Source: Imbricaverruca yamaguchii (Eukaryota; Arthropoda; Thecostraca; Neoverrucidae). Taken from it: DNA of 64,000 nucleotides. The position numbers and the translations under genes are program-made. Positions 49,729-60,739 of this stretch are shown in pieces (positions within the stretch are counted from its first letter, which is position 1; each line of letters opens with the position of its first letter). Location of the stretch: positions 3,817,501 to 3,881,500 of the forward strand of contig JAOTOL010001662.1 in assembly GCA_034440575.1 (NCBI GenBank). The letters run 5' to 3'. The notes below the pieces were generated by a model, which was not told where the DNA came from, made no database searches, and worked only from the letters and a program-made list of their open reading frames with translations.

Positions 49729-51612
49729 CTACACGTTCCCTGTCGCCCGGAAGAACTTCGTGACAAACTCACGCTTCTGGTAGGTGGTTGCATCTGGCAC
49801 CCGCATGCGCCGCTCCATTTCCTCAAGGTAGGCACACATCGCTGGGCGAGGATCGTAATGAGCCGTGCCGACACCATTGAGAGCGATGATTAGACGGGCA
49901 TTCACCGTGTCGTTCTTCATGCTGAGCCTGTTGTATGAGCGTAGGTTATTGTAGTGAGAGACAGCACGTTCTGTGGCCATGCTGTGAGACGTGAGCGTGA
50001 TGAAAGCAGCCAGCACCTGCTTGCAAACGCCGGTTGATGCTTTCAGCATGGCTCGCTGTTTTCTGTCGTCCGAGTGCTCTGCGCCGCCTAGCGCTTGCAT
50101 GGCCGGCCACCTGTCGCAGACGTTCAGATAAAACTCTGTCGCCTTCTCGGGGAACAGGTCGCTGACCACGCTCTCCCCGGCACGGATGAACTCTTCCGCG
50201 GTCTGAGCCTTCATCATCCGATTCATGCTCTGGGTCACTTCCTCCTGTTCAAAGTCGAAATGCTGACCGACGAAGTTGATTGCGCTCTGCAGAACCTCTT
50301 CTCTGACGGCCTTGAAATCGCGCTCAAATGTGACATTCTCGTTTGGGACGAGCCTTCTCGGACTCGGATCTTCCCGCTCCCTGCCCTCGTCTAAGGCCTG
50401 TTCCTCTCGACCTCCCAGGAGGTTGCCATGGGTCATCACCGTTAGTTGCATGTTGGCGCTGTCGCGCGCCTCGAGCGCCTGGGGGAGGATGATGTCGCTT
50501 CGTTGAAGTCTCTTCTGGAGGTGGGTGATGACTTCGCTTACGTCCCCCATCGGGTGAGTGAGACGCACCAACCTTCCCCCTTCTTCCCAGCGGCGCAGGA
50601 ATCCGCGCGCTTCCGCCTTCGATGCTTTGCTCTCCTCACTCCCTGACTGGCTTATATCCTCCCAGACGACGCGGCATGCTGGCAGGTTCTTCAGCACGGC
50701 TGTGATGAGGGCGAGCAGATGTTGCGAGAAACGGACGTCGAAACACGCTGGAAAGGTCACCGTGCCACCGTGTTTCTTCAGGCGCACCGTCCTCTTTCCC
50801 GACACTCGGAAGAATGTCGCCACGGCGCGGAGGTCTCCCTTCCAGTGCTGGATCTCCTTCACAGTATTCTCGACGCTTTGCATCGCGAGGTCTGATCTGT
50901 GACATCCACACCACAACCCCCCGTGTCGGCCGGTGTTCGCTGTTTCTCCGTCAGTGATCACACCAACGAGCTTGTCGAGAGGCGCCCCACATCGCCTCAA
51001 GCCGTTCTTTACGGCTTCCAGAAGTCCACTAACACCTGAGCCCTCAGACTTCCCGACCCCAAGAATGACGGTCTGAAGACTACCGTCGTCCCGGATGAGA
51101 CGCGCGGTGATGGACTTATTATCAATCGCCTGGTGATCCACCGACCCGTCAACTTGAACGCTGTAGGCCACGCACTCTGGCATGGCATGACCGAGCTTCT
51201 TGACTTGGTCACTTATAATCTCCAGCATCTCTCGGTAAATGTCCGGCGACTGGTGTGAGAGTGTAGATGGCGGAGGTTGTGTTGGTGTGTACGGAGTCGA
51301 CTCAGCCATCATCGTCATCATTCGCTGACTGTGTAGAACCGCCAGCGATCTTGCGGGCCACGACCAGGCACTTGGGGTTTCCAACAGCGAATCATTGTAG
51401 ACGTCTGTGGCGAGGTGTGCCAGCAGCTCTACGAAGTCCGCTCGGTGCTTGCTCAGAATGCTCACCCACGGACGGTCTGCCTCTTGAGCTTGCCATTGCT
51501 CAGTGAGACGCTTGGCTTGAGAGGCTGCTTCATGGACGAGTCCCTTCAAGTGATCCACCACTAACTTCAGCCGATCCTTACCACGGACGATGATTCCATC
51601 GGCGATGTTCAT
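49729..51612 (-). CDS. hAT-family transposase
   Basis: The enzyme would excise and reinsert the element by a DDE RNase H-fold reaction in the nucleus. The first ATG (51610-51612) gives about 627 residues. The frame is also open for four codons upstream from a GTG, and a TAA lies a few codons further up. Visible motifs are VDGSVDHQAIDNKSI (first acidic region), LVGVITDGETANTGRHGGLW followed by CGCHRSDLAM, and near the C terminus ATERAVSHYNNLRSYNRLS, which matches the hAT dimerisation/insertion segment with its catalytic Glu. In another frame just upstream, TCQTCKDQIH could be part of a zinc finger lost by a frameshift or joined by splicing. The overall pattern resembles the KIAA1586/ZMYM6-like branch of hAT proteins; this is recognition from memory, not a search result. 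Confidence 0.88.
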   Translation of the reverse strand: MNIADGIIVRGKDRLKLVVDHLKGLVHEAASQAKRLTEQWQAQEADRPWVSILSKHRADFVELLAHLATDVYNDSLLETPSAWSWPARSLAVLHSQRMMTMMAESTPYTPTQPPPSTLSHQSPDIYREMLEIISDQVKKLGHAMPECVAYSVQVDGSVDHQAIDNKSITARLIRDDGSLQTVILGVGKSEGSGVSGLLEAVKNGLRRCGAPLDKLVGVITDGETANTGRHGGLWCGCHRSDLAMQSVENTVKEIQHWKGDLRAVATFFRVSGKRTVRLKKHGGTVTFPACFDVRFSQHLLALITAVLKNLPACRVVWEDISQSGSEESKASKAEARGFLRRWEEGGRLVRLTHPMGDVSEVITHLQKRLQRSDIILPQALEARDSANMQLTVMTHGNLLGGREEQALDEGREREDPSPRRLVPNENVTFERDFKAVREEVLQSAINFVGQHFDFEQEEVTQSMNRMMKAQTAEEFIRAGESVVSDLFPEKATEFYLNVCDRWPAMQALGGAEHSDDRKQRAMLKASTGVCKQVLAAFITLTSHSMATERAVSHYNNLRSYNRLSMKNDTVNARLIIALNGVGTAHYDPRPAMCAYLEEMERRMRVPDATTYQKREFVTKFFRATGNV

Positions 51613-51822
51613 GCGCCCATTCACCGAGGCCTTTGTGACACATGAATCTGGTCTTTACATGTCTGGCACGTCACTACAGACCTATGACATTTTCCTGGCG
51701 TCACCTTAGTCACTTTCAAGCATGGGAAGTGCTCTGTCAGGCAGTTCAGCTGGAGTTTTGCCCCTTTGTACCACGTACTCTTATCGGTGGCAAGGTCTGG
51801 ATCAGGAGGCGGCCCGAATGAC
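51613..51822 (-). pseudogene. Possible broken or spliced zinc-finger 5' exon of the hAT gene
   Basis: On the minus strand, 51625-51690 reads VVTCQTCKDQIHVSQRPR in a frame different from the main transposase frame. C-x-x-C near the start of a hAT gene is expected from a BED or related zinc finger. I see no complete finger, and the connecting event (frameshift or intron) is unresolved. Confidence 0.35.
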
Positions 51823-51978
51823 GGACCAGGCTGGCTCTGGTCAGGTGGCAGGGACTGTGACGGACCAGGCTGGCTCTAGTCAGGTGGCAGGGGCTGTGAC
51901 GGACCAGGCTGGCTCTGTTCATGCGCCAGGGGTTGTGACGGACCAGGCTGGCTCTGTTCAGGCGCCAGGAGCTGTGAC
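51823..51978. repeat. 39-bp minisatellite inside the hAT leader, 4 copies
   Basis: Unit begins GGACCAGGCTGGCTCTGGTC and continues AGGTGGCAGGGACTGTGAC. Exact 39-bp period. Confidence 0.96.
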
Positions 51979-52226
51979 AGACGTCTCTAAAAGGAGAGCT
52001 ACCACATTCCCTAAAAAGGAAAATTGCTACAAAGTACAGTTTTTCCCCGTAGAGATGCAAAGTGTAAGATATTCGGTCACACTTGTGAATTACATTTGTC
52101 TGTTTGGTTGAACCAAACACCAACTGAAAAAACCCTCAATTTCTGGCATTTGCCACTGGTGGACCAATTTCCCGTCACTGGTGGACCACTTTGGAGCACT
52201 CGTGGACCAAGTGACCAGTGACTATG

Positions 52227-52241
52227 TTAGACGAGGCCCTG
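52227..52241 (-). repeat. hAT terminal inverted repeat, right
   Basis: Reads CAGGGCCTCGTCTAA on the minus strand. Confidence 0.93.
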
Positions 52242-52249
52242 GTTTGAGG
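52242..52249. other. Target-site duplication, right (GTTTGAGG)
   Basis: Identical to 48600-48607. Confidence 0.93.
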
Positions 52250-53828
52250 TCTACTCAGCACTGATGATAATTGCTTCCTTAATTACTTCACTATATCGCA
52301 ATCCTCAACCATCATTCTAGCATCTACCTTAAGTTTCCCCACCGTACATTTCTTAGAATGGAATGTGTAGGAGCGCATTGGTCCTGTAGTATTTCCTGCC
52401 AAACAGTCGCCAACCAATTTAATTTCAGCCAGTTCTTCAGATGCCCTAACAAATCTCCTAACTTTGTTTCTATCACCACGCCAGTGTTGTATGCGAGCCA
52501 ATCGCAGACACACCACACCGTATGTCAATATCACGAACCGACGGCTGGCAGCCTACGCAGCCTGGATGACACTATTCGCTATAAAAAAAGGTCAGATTAA
52601 TCCACGTCACGAAACGTGTTCTCCCCATGTGTTAGTCTCTAGTTGAAGACTTCCAATGCAGCTGGCAGCTGGCTCTCAGCTCGCCGGCCATGTGTAGCTG
52701 TGTAACGCCTGACTTGCATATATCAGTGGGCCCGCGTGACTCGAGGTCAGTTCTTGTGGCTGCCGGTGACAGGAAGTGACGCACGAGGCGTGAAATAGAA
52801 CACGGGCGCGAATGTGACACCTTGTCATCGCATCGCCGCCGGGCCGTGGGGCGTGCAGCTGAAGGAGTCCGGGGACACAATGGTGGGCTGGACACTGGAC
52901 AGCTGCGTGGGTGTTCTGCGATTCCAAGGGATAGCATGGGTGCAGTGTCTTTGTCAGATGCCTTTGAAGTTGGGGCTAATCCATGCCCCTGAATGCTTTC
53001 ACTTTTTGTTCGCAAAACAAAAGAAGGAAGAAAATCCGGATTTAAGCCAAAACGTTTTGAAATTGCAGGGGGAAGTGGCACCCCATCCCTTGGGGCCACA
53101 TCCATGTGCGCGATTCAGGTAGCAATGTGTGTATCAAATTGTGTCCCTAAATTAATCATCACGGACGTATTTTCCCCTTATAATGATGGTTATCTAGTGG
53201 CAATGCAAGGTTAATTGTGGAATAAAATAATATTAAAACATTTGTCTTGCACTGTGCTCGTTGCCGTTGAATTAATCAGGAATGCATACCGCCTACAGCC
53301 TTCTGGTGCAGGCGATTAGCATTAGTCCTGGTGTATCACCTTCAACCTTTCTTTGAAGCCCCTTCGCGAAGTAATATCTTTTGTGATGAAATCCGCGCTG
53401 CATCATTTGATTCCGTCTTAAACCGTGACGGGATATGTATCGCCACCCTCCACTTAGTGGCTATGACTTTTATCGGAATGTTCGCAAAGATGGTTGCTTC
53501 AGAGCAGCATTCGTCTCTCGCTTCTCCTGCAAATATCCCCGATGAACTCATACCCATAGTGCTCCTTTGATGATCTATGATAAGCACACCGTCATGGTAT
53601 CACACATATTTGTGCACTAAGGTGCAGCGTAAGTACACAAGCATTGATAATTGTGCCAATTGCCAGGTTAACGAGAATAAAGCGCTTATTAATTGTAAAA
53701 CATGTTGTAAATTGGATACCTAATACATATTTTATAATATATGGAACACATAACTCGTTATGAAGATACACATTATTTCACTACACACCAATGCACAAAA
53801 CCTAAGCCCCAATACACACATACACACA
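52250..53828. other. No gene recognised
   Basis: Several short frames (up to 157 aa antisense at 52632-53105) without recognisable domains. Confidence 0.5.
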
Positions 53829-53829
53829 A

Positions 53830-53915
<86 letters not shown>
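53829..53915. repeat. (TA)n tract left of Penelope element B
   Basis: About 85 bp of pure TA, directly joined to the element at GCACCGTTGG. Confidence 0.97.
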
Positions 53916-53919
<4 letters not shown>

Positions 53920-54497
53920 CGTTGGTTAAACACGACAGCTTGTTCTGCATTTATTAGCTTTTTATGTATGTTTTCGATATGTCGCACATTCGCTTTCACT
54001 TGAGATTCGAGCTGGTGGACTATTTCTCCGAATGAGATCATCACAAGTGTGAGTTATGGTTTCCATCTATATTCAAATACAACGTTTCGATCGTCATAGA
54101 TCATCATCATGGATACATTATAGGTGACATGGCTAGATGGAGTCAAAGTTATGACAAGTAAAACAAGTGGGTAAGTGCAAAAAAACATTTCACGGGATAC
54201 AAATCATTCAAGCATTTATATGGGCACTTTCATCGTCAAGTCCAGGAATCCGATTACAGGCAACAGTACACGCACGTACTCATAAAAAGGCACGCGTTAC
54301 ACTTCACTCATAATCGTACAGAGCTAGTGCAGAGGTCATCTTGCACTGCATGCTTATTACCGCAAGGTATCCTTGATGAGAACAGCCTCATATACCGGCA
54401 AGCGTCTTCGATCAGCACATTTTACAAGGATCTCTGTATTAGATACTAGATTAGTGCGTGTGATAGAGGCCTTGTGTGTGTCCCTATAGTGTTTTTT
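53916..54497 (-). repeat. Inverted repeat, left arm of Penelope B
   Basis: Inverted copy of 55449-56032. It runs from GCACCGTTGGTTAAAC to near CCCTATAGTGTTTTTT. Confidence 0.94.
54081..54112 (-). ncRNA. Hammerhead-like motif, left arm
   Basis: On the minus strand CATGATGATGATC, loop TATGAC, then GATCGAAACGTT. GATC/GATC can pair as stem II and GAAAC fits the 3' core. The CUGANGA box is imperfect. It is an exact partner of the motif in the right arm. Confidence 0.45.
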
Positions 54498-55439
54498 GGG
54501 CCCACCACTCTGTAAGTGCATGGTGAGCCTTCTACTGAGCGTCGTTGTAGTATGGCCAATGTAGCATACTGGACGGGTTGCGCAGTCCCCGTGTGGGCAA
54601 GTGAATTTGTACACTACATTGACCTGCTTTAATGGCTCAGTTTCAAGCTGGGGGTTATTTCTCATGGTTAATGATGACGTTTTTGGACCTTGATAATAAA
54701 TCGTAAGTGATAATTTCTCACCAACTACTTTAGGTCTACAACTGCCTAGAACAATTTTCTTTATGGCACGCTCATCATGCTTCCAGGCAGGGGTCATGAT
54801 GTTTTGATAAAAAATCTTGATGTTTATATTTTTAGTATGGTTATCATCTTGTTTTTGCAGATATTTAGTTATGATGTCCTTGCATGTGGCGTCAAAGTCT
54901 CTATTACTATATCCATTGTTAACAAGAAGCTGGCGGACTCTCTGTAGCTCCTGGTCAAGGAGTTCCCACGAAGAACAGTTCTTTACTGCCCTACCGACGT
55001 ATGCCCGAATGACACCTTTTTTATATCGGTCTGGGCACTCACTAGCCGCATTCATGCAACAGCCGGTATCCGTCGGCTTCCTGTAAACATCTGTGACGTA
55101 ATGGTCACTTGCGGATTTTACTATGACGTCAAGGAAAGGCAGCTTAGCTTGAACACTCAGTTCTTTTGTGAATTTCAGACCAGATATCTCCTGTAGCCTG
55201 AGTCTGATAGTCTCAAGGACTTCTTCACTCTTCACGTCCAAGAATATATCATCGATATATCGGCAATAAAAGTTAGGTTTTAGATTCACATCGCCAAACA
55301 TCTCCAGTTCTACATGTGACATGTAAGCTTGTGCAAAAAGGACACCCAACGGTGACCCCATAGCTACACCTTCTACCTGGCGATAAAGTCTACCCTCAGG
55401 GCATCTAAATGGTGCTTCCATCGTACAAAGTCTAAGCAT
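54357..55439 (-). CDS. Penelope-type RT plus GIY-YIG, 5'-truncated but open
   Basis: 360 codons are open without interruption. Order: [36 protein letters not shown], catalytic FYCRYIDDIFLDV near residue 83, LPFLDVIVKSA and VYRKPTDTG. Then come linker and thumb, and a C-terminal VVYKFTCPHGDC with CYIGHTTTTLSRRLTMHL, the GIY-YIG endonuclease with its CCHH-like upstream cysteines. RT motifs N-terminal of the ACTMEAPF region are absent: the frame begins almost exactly where the right inverted arm starts, so the truncation coincides with the arm junction. The enzyme could not be complete, yet the remaining reading frame is intact. Element A has the same arrangement but is frameshifted. Confidence 0.92.
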   Translation of the reverse strand: MLRLCTMEAPFRCPEGRLYRQVEGVAMGSPLGVLFAQAYMSHVELEMFGDVNLKPNFYCRYIDDIFLDVKSEEVLETIRLRLQEISGLKFTKELSVQAKLPFLDVIVKSASDHYVTDVYRKPTDTGCCMNAASECPDRYKKGVIRAYVGRAVKNCSSWELLDQELQRVRQLLVNNGYSNRDFDATCKDIITKYLQKQDDNHTKNINIKIFYQNIMTPAWKHDERAIKKIVLGSCRPKVVGEKLSLTIYYQGPKTSSLTMRNNPQLETEPLKQVNVVYKFTCPHGDCATRPVCYIGHTTTTLSRRLTMHLQSGGPKKHYRDTHKASITRTNLVSNTEILVKCADRRRLPVYEAVLIKDTLR

Positions 55440-55448
55440 TTGCTCCAG

Positions 55449-56032
55449 AAAAAAAAACTATAGGGACACACACAAGGCCTCTATCACACGCACTAATCTA
55501 GTATCTAATACAGAGATCCTTGTAAAATGTGCTGATCGAAGACGCTTGCCGGTATATGAGGCTGTTCTCATCAAGGATACCTTGCTGGTAATAAGCATAC
55601 AGTGCAAGATGACCTCTGCACTAGCTCTGTACGATTATGAGTGAAGTGTAACGCGTGCCTTTTTATGAGTACGTGCGTGTACTGTTGCCTGTAATCGGAT
55701 TCCTGGACTTGACGATGAAAGTGCCCATATAAATGCTTGAATGATTTGTATCCCGTGAAATGTTTTTTTGCACTTACCCACTTGTTTTACTTGTCATAAC
55801 TTTGACTCCATCTAGCCATGTCACCTATAATGTATCCATGATGATGATCTATGACGATCGAAACGTTGTATTTAAATATAGATGGAAACCATAACTCACA
55901 CTTGTGATGATCTCATTCGGAGAAATAGTCCACCAGCTCGAATCTCAAGTGAAAGCGAATGTGCGACATATCGAAAACATACATAAAAAGCTAATAAATG
56001 CAGAACAAGCTGTCGTGTTTAACCAACGGTGC
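55449..56032 (+). repeat. Inverted repeat, right arm of Penelope B
   Basis: Inverted copy of 53916-54497, beginning AAAAAAAACTATAGGGACAC and ending AACCAACGGTGC. Its first part (about 55460-55590) is the inverted copy of the 3' end of the RT/GIY-YIG gene. Confidence 0.94.
55836..55868 (+). ncRNA. Hammerhead-like motif, right arm
   Basis: Same sequence as 54081-54112 on the opposite strand. It lies between the 3' untranslated region and the N-terminal frame, where Penelope hammerhead motifs are reported. Confidence 0.45.
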
Positions 56033-56062
56033 CTATATGAAAATCTGCTCCCAAGATACACA

Positions 56063-56065
<3 letters not shown>
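55904..56065 (+). pseudogene. N-terminal piece of a Penelope reading frame (right arm)
   Basis: About 54 codons, [13 protein letters not shown], then [10 protein letters not shown] and FNQRCLYENLLPRYTEY, before the frame enters (TA)n. Element A has a related piece at about 22793-22918 ([32 protein letters not shown]), so this is a conserved element segment. The left arm carries the same piece on the minus strand (53916-54044). FNxxCxxxNLLPRYT matches, from memory, the N-terminal region of Penelope proteins. Confidence 0.72.
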
Positions 56066-56138
<73 letters not shown>

Positions 56139-56140
56139 GT
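56066..56140. repeat. (TA)n tract right of Penelope element B
   Basis: About 70 bp of TA followed by a short GTGTGTATGTGTGTG stretch. Confidence 0.96.
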
Positions 56141-56486
56141 GTGTATGTGTGTGTGCGTGTGCGTATGTTATTCCATTCCTGCTACGATGGCAGAGAACAT
56201 AACAGTAGCTGCAAGATATAAGTATACAGAGCCATAACGAGAAGTGCAAACTACCGTCACGAAGTTGGCGGCAAAAACGAGTGCGAAGAATTGAGCCGGC
56301 CGCGAGAAACTTGTGGCCGCCGATAGGCCGGGCGAGATTTTCATTAAGCGACGTTTGTTTTTCTCGGCGCCGCCGCTGCCGAGTGGTAGGCATCGGCGTC
56401 GTGGCCGGCACGCCCCAGTAAATCCAGATTCAACGCATCGCCCAAATGGATTGCCTGGGGGTGTCCGACGCGGCGGCTCTCAGCGC
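56141..56486. other. No gene recognised
   Basis: Unique sequence, GC-rich at right. Confidence 0.5.
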
Positions 56487-56647
56487 CGATGGTCAGCTGT
56501 AGATGCGGGTCACGGTTGCAACGTTCAGGTCAGCTGTAGATGCAGGTCACGGTGGCAACGTTCAGGTCAGCTGTAAATGTGGGTCACTGTGCTGGTGTTC
56601 AGGTCGCTGCAGACGCGGGTCACGGCGGTGACGGTCAGGTCAGCTGA
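56487..56647. repeat. ~37-bp minisatellite, 4 copies
   Basis: Unit CAGGTCAGCTGTAGATGC followed by RGGTCACGGTGGCAACGTT. The later copies are diverged. Confidence 0.9.
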
Positions 56648-57162
56648 AGGGCGGGGCTAGTGTCTGCCAAGTTTTGTGAAATTCAACCTTGCACAATGTA
56701 AGTATAGTAGCACAGCATTATGCTACACTACCTAGCACACCCTCGGAAACCCGTGACGATGCCCATGCTAACTGTTAATGGTGATCCCTAAGCTGGCTAG
56801 TCCGTGCTGAGCACCCATGTTGCCATCCTTCATTGGCAATGGGGATTTCGAGCCCTATCTTTAACACATTAAATTACCTATCTACGCTATTTATCTATCT
56901 ATCTACCTTATCGTGTCATTCGATCCGTTTCAGACAACACATTGTATACACACATATATGAAGTGCCTCCTTAAAGTAATATAATACCTTTACTGTTTGC
57001 ACTGGACTTAAAGCACCGTTATATTCCAAGGCTGTTTCAAGACAAGATGTACGTTCGGATCCAATCGTAGCTGCCAGCGTAGGAGGGGGAGGTTGGTGTT
57101 GGTGACTGTGACGATGGATGGGTGACACCCTGTGACATCATGGGGATCACGTCTGGGCCCTC
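56648..57162. other. No gene recognised
   Basis: Unique sequence; a (TATC)n-like stretch at 56875-56905. Confidence 0.5.
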
Positions 57163-58835
57163 GTTGGTCCCCACCGGTACAGAACGGCAGACCCTCGGCT
57201 GTGGTCCCCACCGGTACAGACCGAAGACCCTCGGCTGGGGTCCCCACCGGTACATAACGGCAGACCCTCGGCTGGGGTCCCCACCGGTACAGAACGGCAG
57301 ACTCTCGGCTGGGGTCCCCACCGGTACAGAACGGCAGACCCTCGGCTGGGGTCCCCACCGGTACAGAACGGCAGACCCTCGGCTGGGGTCCCCACCGATA
57401 CATAACGGCAGACCCTCGGCTGGGGTCCCCACCGGTACAGACCGAAGACCCTCGGCTGGGGTCCCCACCGGTACAGAACGGCAGACCCTCGGCTGGGGTC
57501 CCCACCGGTACAGAACGGCAGACCCTCGGCTGGGGTCCCCACCGGTACAGAACGGCAGACTCTCGGCTGGGGTCCCCACCGGTACAGACCGAAGACCCTC
57601 GGCTGGGGTCCCCACCGGTACAGAACGGCAGACACTCGGCTGTGGTCCCCACCGGTACAGACCGAAGACCCTCGGCTGGGGTCCCCACCGGTACAGAACG
57701 GCAGACCCTCGGCTGGGGTCCCCACCGGTACAGACCGAAGACCCTCGGCTGGGGTCCCCACCGGTACAGACCGAAGACCCTCGGCTGGGGTCCCCACCGG
57801 TACAGAACGGCAGACACTCGGCTGGGGTCCCCACCGGTACAGACCGAAGACCCTCGGCTGGGGTCCCCACCGGTACAGAACGGCAGACTCTCGGCTGGGG
57901 TCCCCACCGGTACATAACGGCAGACCCTCGGCTGGGGTCCCCACCGGTACAGACCGAAGACCCTCGGCTGGGGTCCCCACCGGTACAGACGGCAGACCCT
58001 CGGCTGGGGTCCCCACCGGTACAGACCGAAGACCCTCGGCTGGGGTCCCCACCGGTACAGAACGGCAGACACTCGGCTGTGGTCCCCACCGGTACAGACC
58101 GAAGACCCTCGGCTGGGGTCCCCACCGGTACAGAACGGCAGACTCTCGGCTGGGGTCCCCACCGGTACAGACCGAAGACCCTCGGCTGTGGTCCCCACCG
58201 GTACAGACCGAAGACCCTCGGCTGGGGTCCCCACCGGTACAGAACGGCAGACTCTCGGCTGGGGTCCCCACCGGTACAGACCGAAGACCCTCGGCTGGGG
58301 TCCCCACCGGTACAGAACGGCAGACTCTCGGCTGGGGTCCCCACCGGTACATAACGGCAGACCCTCGGCTGGGGTCCCCACCGGTACAGACCGAAGACCC
58401 TCGGCTGGGGTCCCCACCGGTACATAACGGCAGACTCTCGGCTGGGGTCCCCACCGGTACAGACCGAAGACCCTCGGCTGTGGTCCCCACCGGTACAGAA
58501 CGGCAGACTCTCGGCTGGGGTCCCCACCGGTACAGACCGAAGACCCTCGGCTGGGGTCCCCACCGGTACAGAACGGCAGACACTCGGCTGTGGTCCCCAC
58601 CGGTACAGACCGAAGACCCTCGGCTGGGGTCCCCACCGGTACAGACCGAAGACCCTCGGCTGGAATCCCCACCGGTACAGAACGGCAGACACTCGGCTGT
58701 GGTCCCCACCGGTACAGACCGAAGACCCTCGGCTGGGGTCCCCACCGGTACAGACCGAAGACCCTCGGCTGGAATCCCCACCGGTACAGACCGGCAGACC
58801 CTCGGCTGGGGTCCCCACCGGTAAAGACCGAAGAC
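57163..58835. repeat. 36/37-bp minisatellite, about 45 copies
   Basis: Two subtypes are intermixed: 37 bp with CCGGTACAGAACGGCAGACC and 36 bp with CCGGTACAGACCGAAGACCC, both ending CTCGGCTGGGGTCCCCA. Minor variants have CATAACGG, GACACTCGG or TGTGGTCC. All three minus frames are open for about 600 codons or more and one plus frame for 410 codons, each reading a cycling repeat (for example GLYRWGPQPRV, CRSVPVGTPAE, CTGGDPSRGS). Confidence 0.98.
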
Positions 58836-60130
<1,295 letters not shown>

Positions 60131-60439
60131 AGATGACAATTAGGCGCAGGCTAACAATATTCATATTAATTCCGCACACAGTTTCAGAACAGCATGACAC
60201 TTTAGTAAGTGCATTCACCTTGCGCCATGTGTTAGCCGCACTCGATGGTAAAAGAAACCATGGCAAGCTGAAAATCGAATGTTAATCGAATCTGTCCACA
60301 GAATCCTACAGAAGGGGAAAACATAGCGGATAAGCTAGCCCATGACAAAACAAGAAGGATAATGCACGGAAATTGAAGCCATGCACAACTTTGTGGAAAA
60401 AGTTGTTGCGTGTGTCGTGTCATGTGTCAAGAAGTTGAA

Positions 60440-60700
60440 GCGCGTGAGAAGAAAGCAAGAACACCTGCTATAGGCTGCATAACTTTTAATGTAGTGCATG
60501 GCGTGTCCTGCAACATATGTGATAATGTTTGTTATGTGGGAGAAACAAGGGACAAATTACATGCCATGGTCCAAAATCACTTGCCGTTCATTTGGTGCGG
60601 AAGAGGAGAGCTTCCTGTGAATAAACGCTTCAACAGATCGGACCATGAGACGGAACATTTCAGCGTGATTGAGCTAGAAAGTGTTTGGAAGGAAAATGCG
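60440..60700 (+). pseudogene. GIY-YIG domain fragment of a retroelement
   Basis: A plus-strand frame reads VVHGVSCNICDNVCYVGETR, then LHAMVQNHLPFIW, PVNKRFNRSDHETEHFSVIELE. C-x-x-C before CYVGET, then a conserved His, a PVxxxFN and DH pattern and a final acidic residue match GIY-YIG domains of Penelope-like and related retroelements. It is clearly different from the TTTTLSRRL type in elements A and B. No RT part is recognisable upstream. It may instead be another retroelement class that carries this nuclease. Confidence 0.65.
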
Positions 60701-60739
60701 CCTAAAAGACGGCAACGGAAAACAAATGGATCATGATAA

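Larger units (their letters stand above)
48608..52241 (-). mobile_element. Complete hAT transposon
   Basis: A 3,634-bp element. The left end CAGGACCTCGTCTAA (48608-48622) and the reverse complement of the right end, CAGGGCCTCGTCTAA (52227-52241), match at 14 of 15 bases. Both are flanked by GTTTGAGG (48600-48607, 52242-52249). CAGGG-type termini with an 8-bp duplication are hallmarks of the hAT superfamily. Inside is a minus-strand transposase open for more than 620 codons. Subterminal words such as ACTGGTGG and CACTTTGG recur near both ends, as hAT transposase-binding repeats often do. A 39-bp minisatellite lies in the 5' leader. The exact duplication and open frame suggest a fairly recent insertion. 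Confidence 0.95.
53916..56065 (-). mobile_element. Penelope-like element B with ~580-bp inverted repeats
   Basis: The core RT segment (54498-55448) is flanked by two arms, 53916-54497 and 55449-56032, that are inverted copies of each other and nearly identical by eye. Each arm contains the end of the GIY-YIG domain, the 3' untranslated region, a hammerhead-like motif and the start of a Penelope reading frame. The right arm extends ~33 bp further (to about 56065) before a (TA)n tract; the left arm meets its TA tract directly. Penelope elements are known to carry terminal repeats in direct or inverted orientation. As in element A, the N-terminal half of the RT is missing. Confidence 0.93.
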
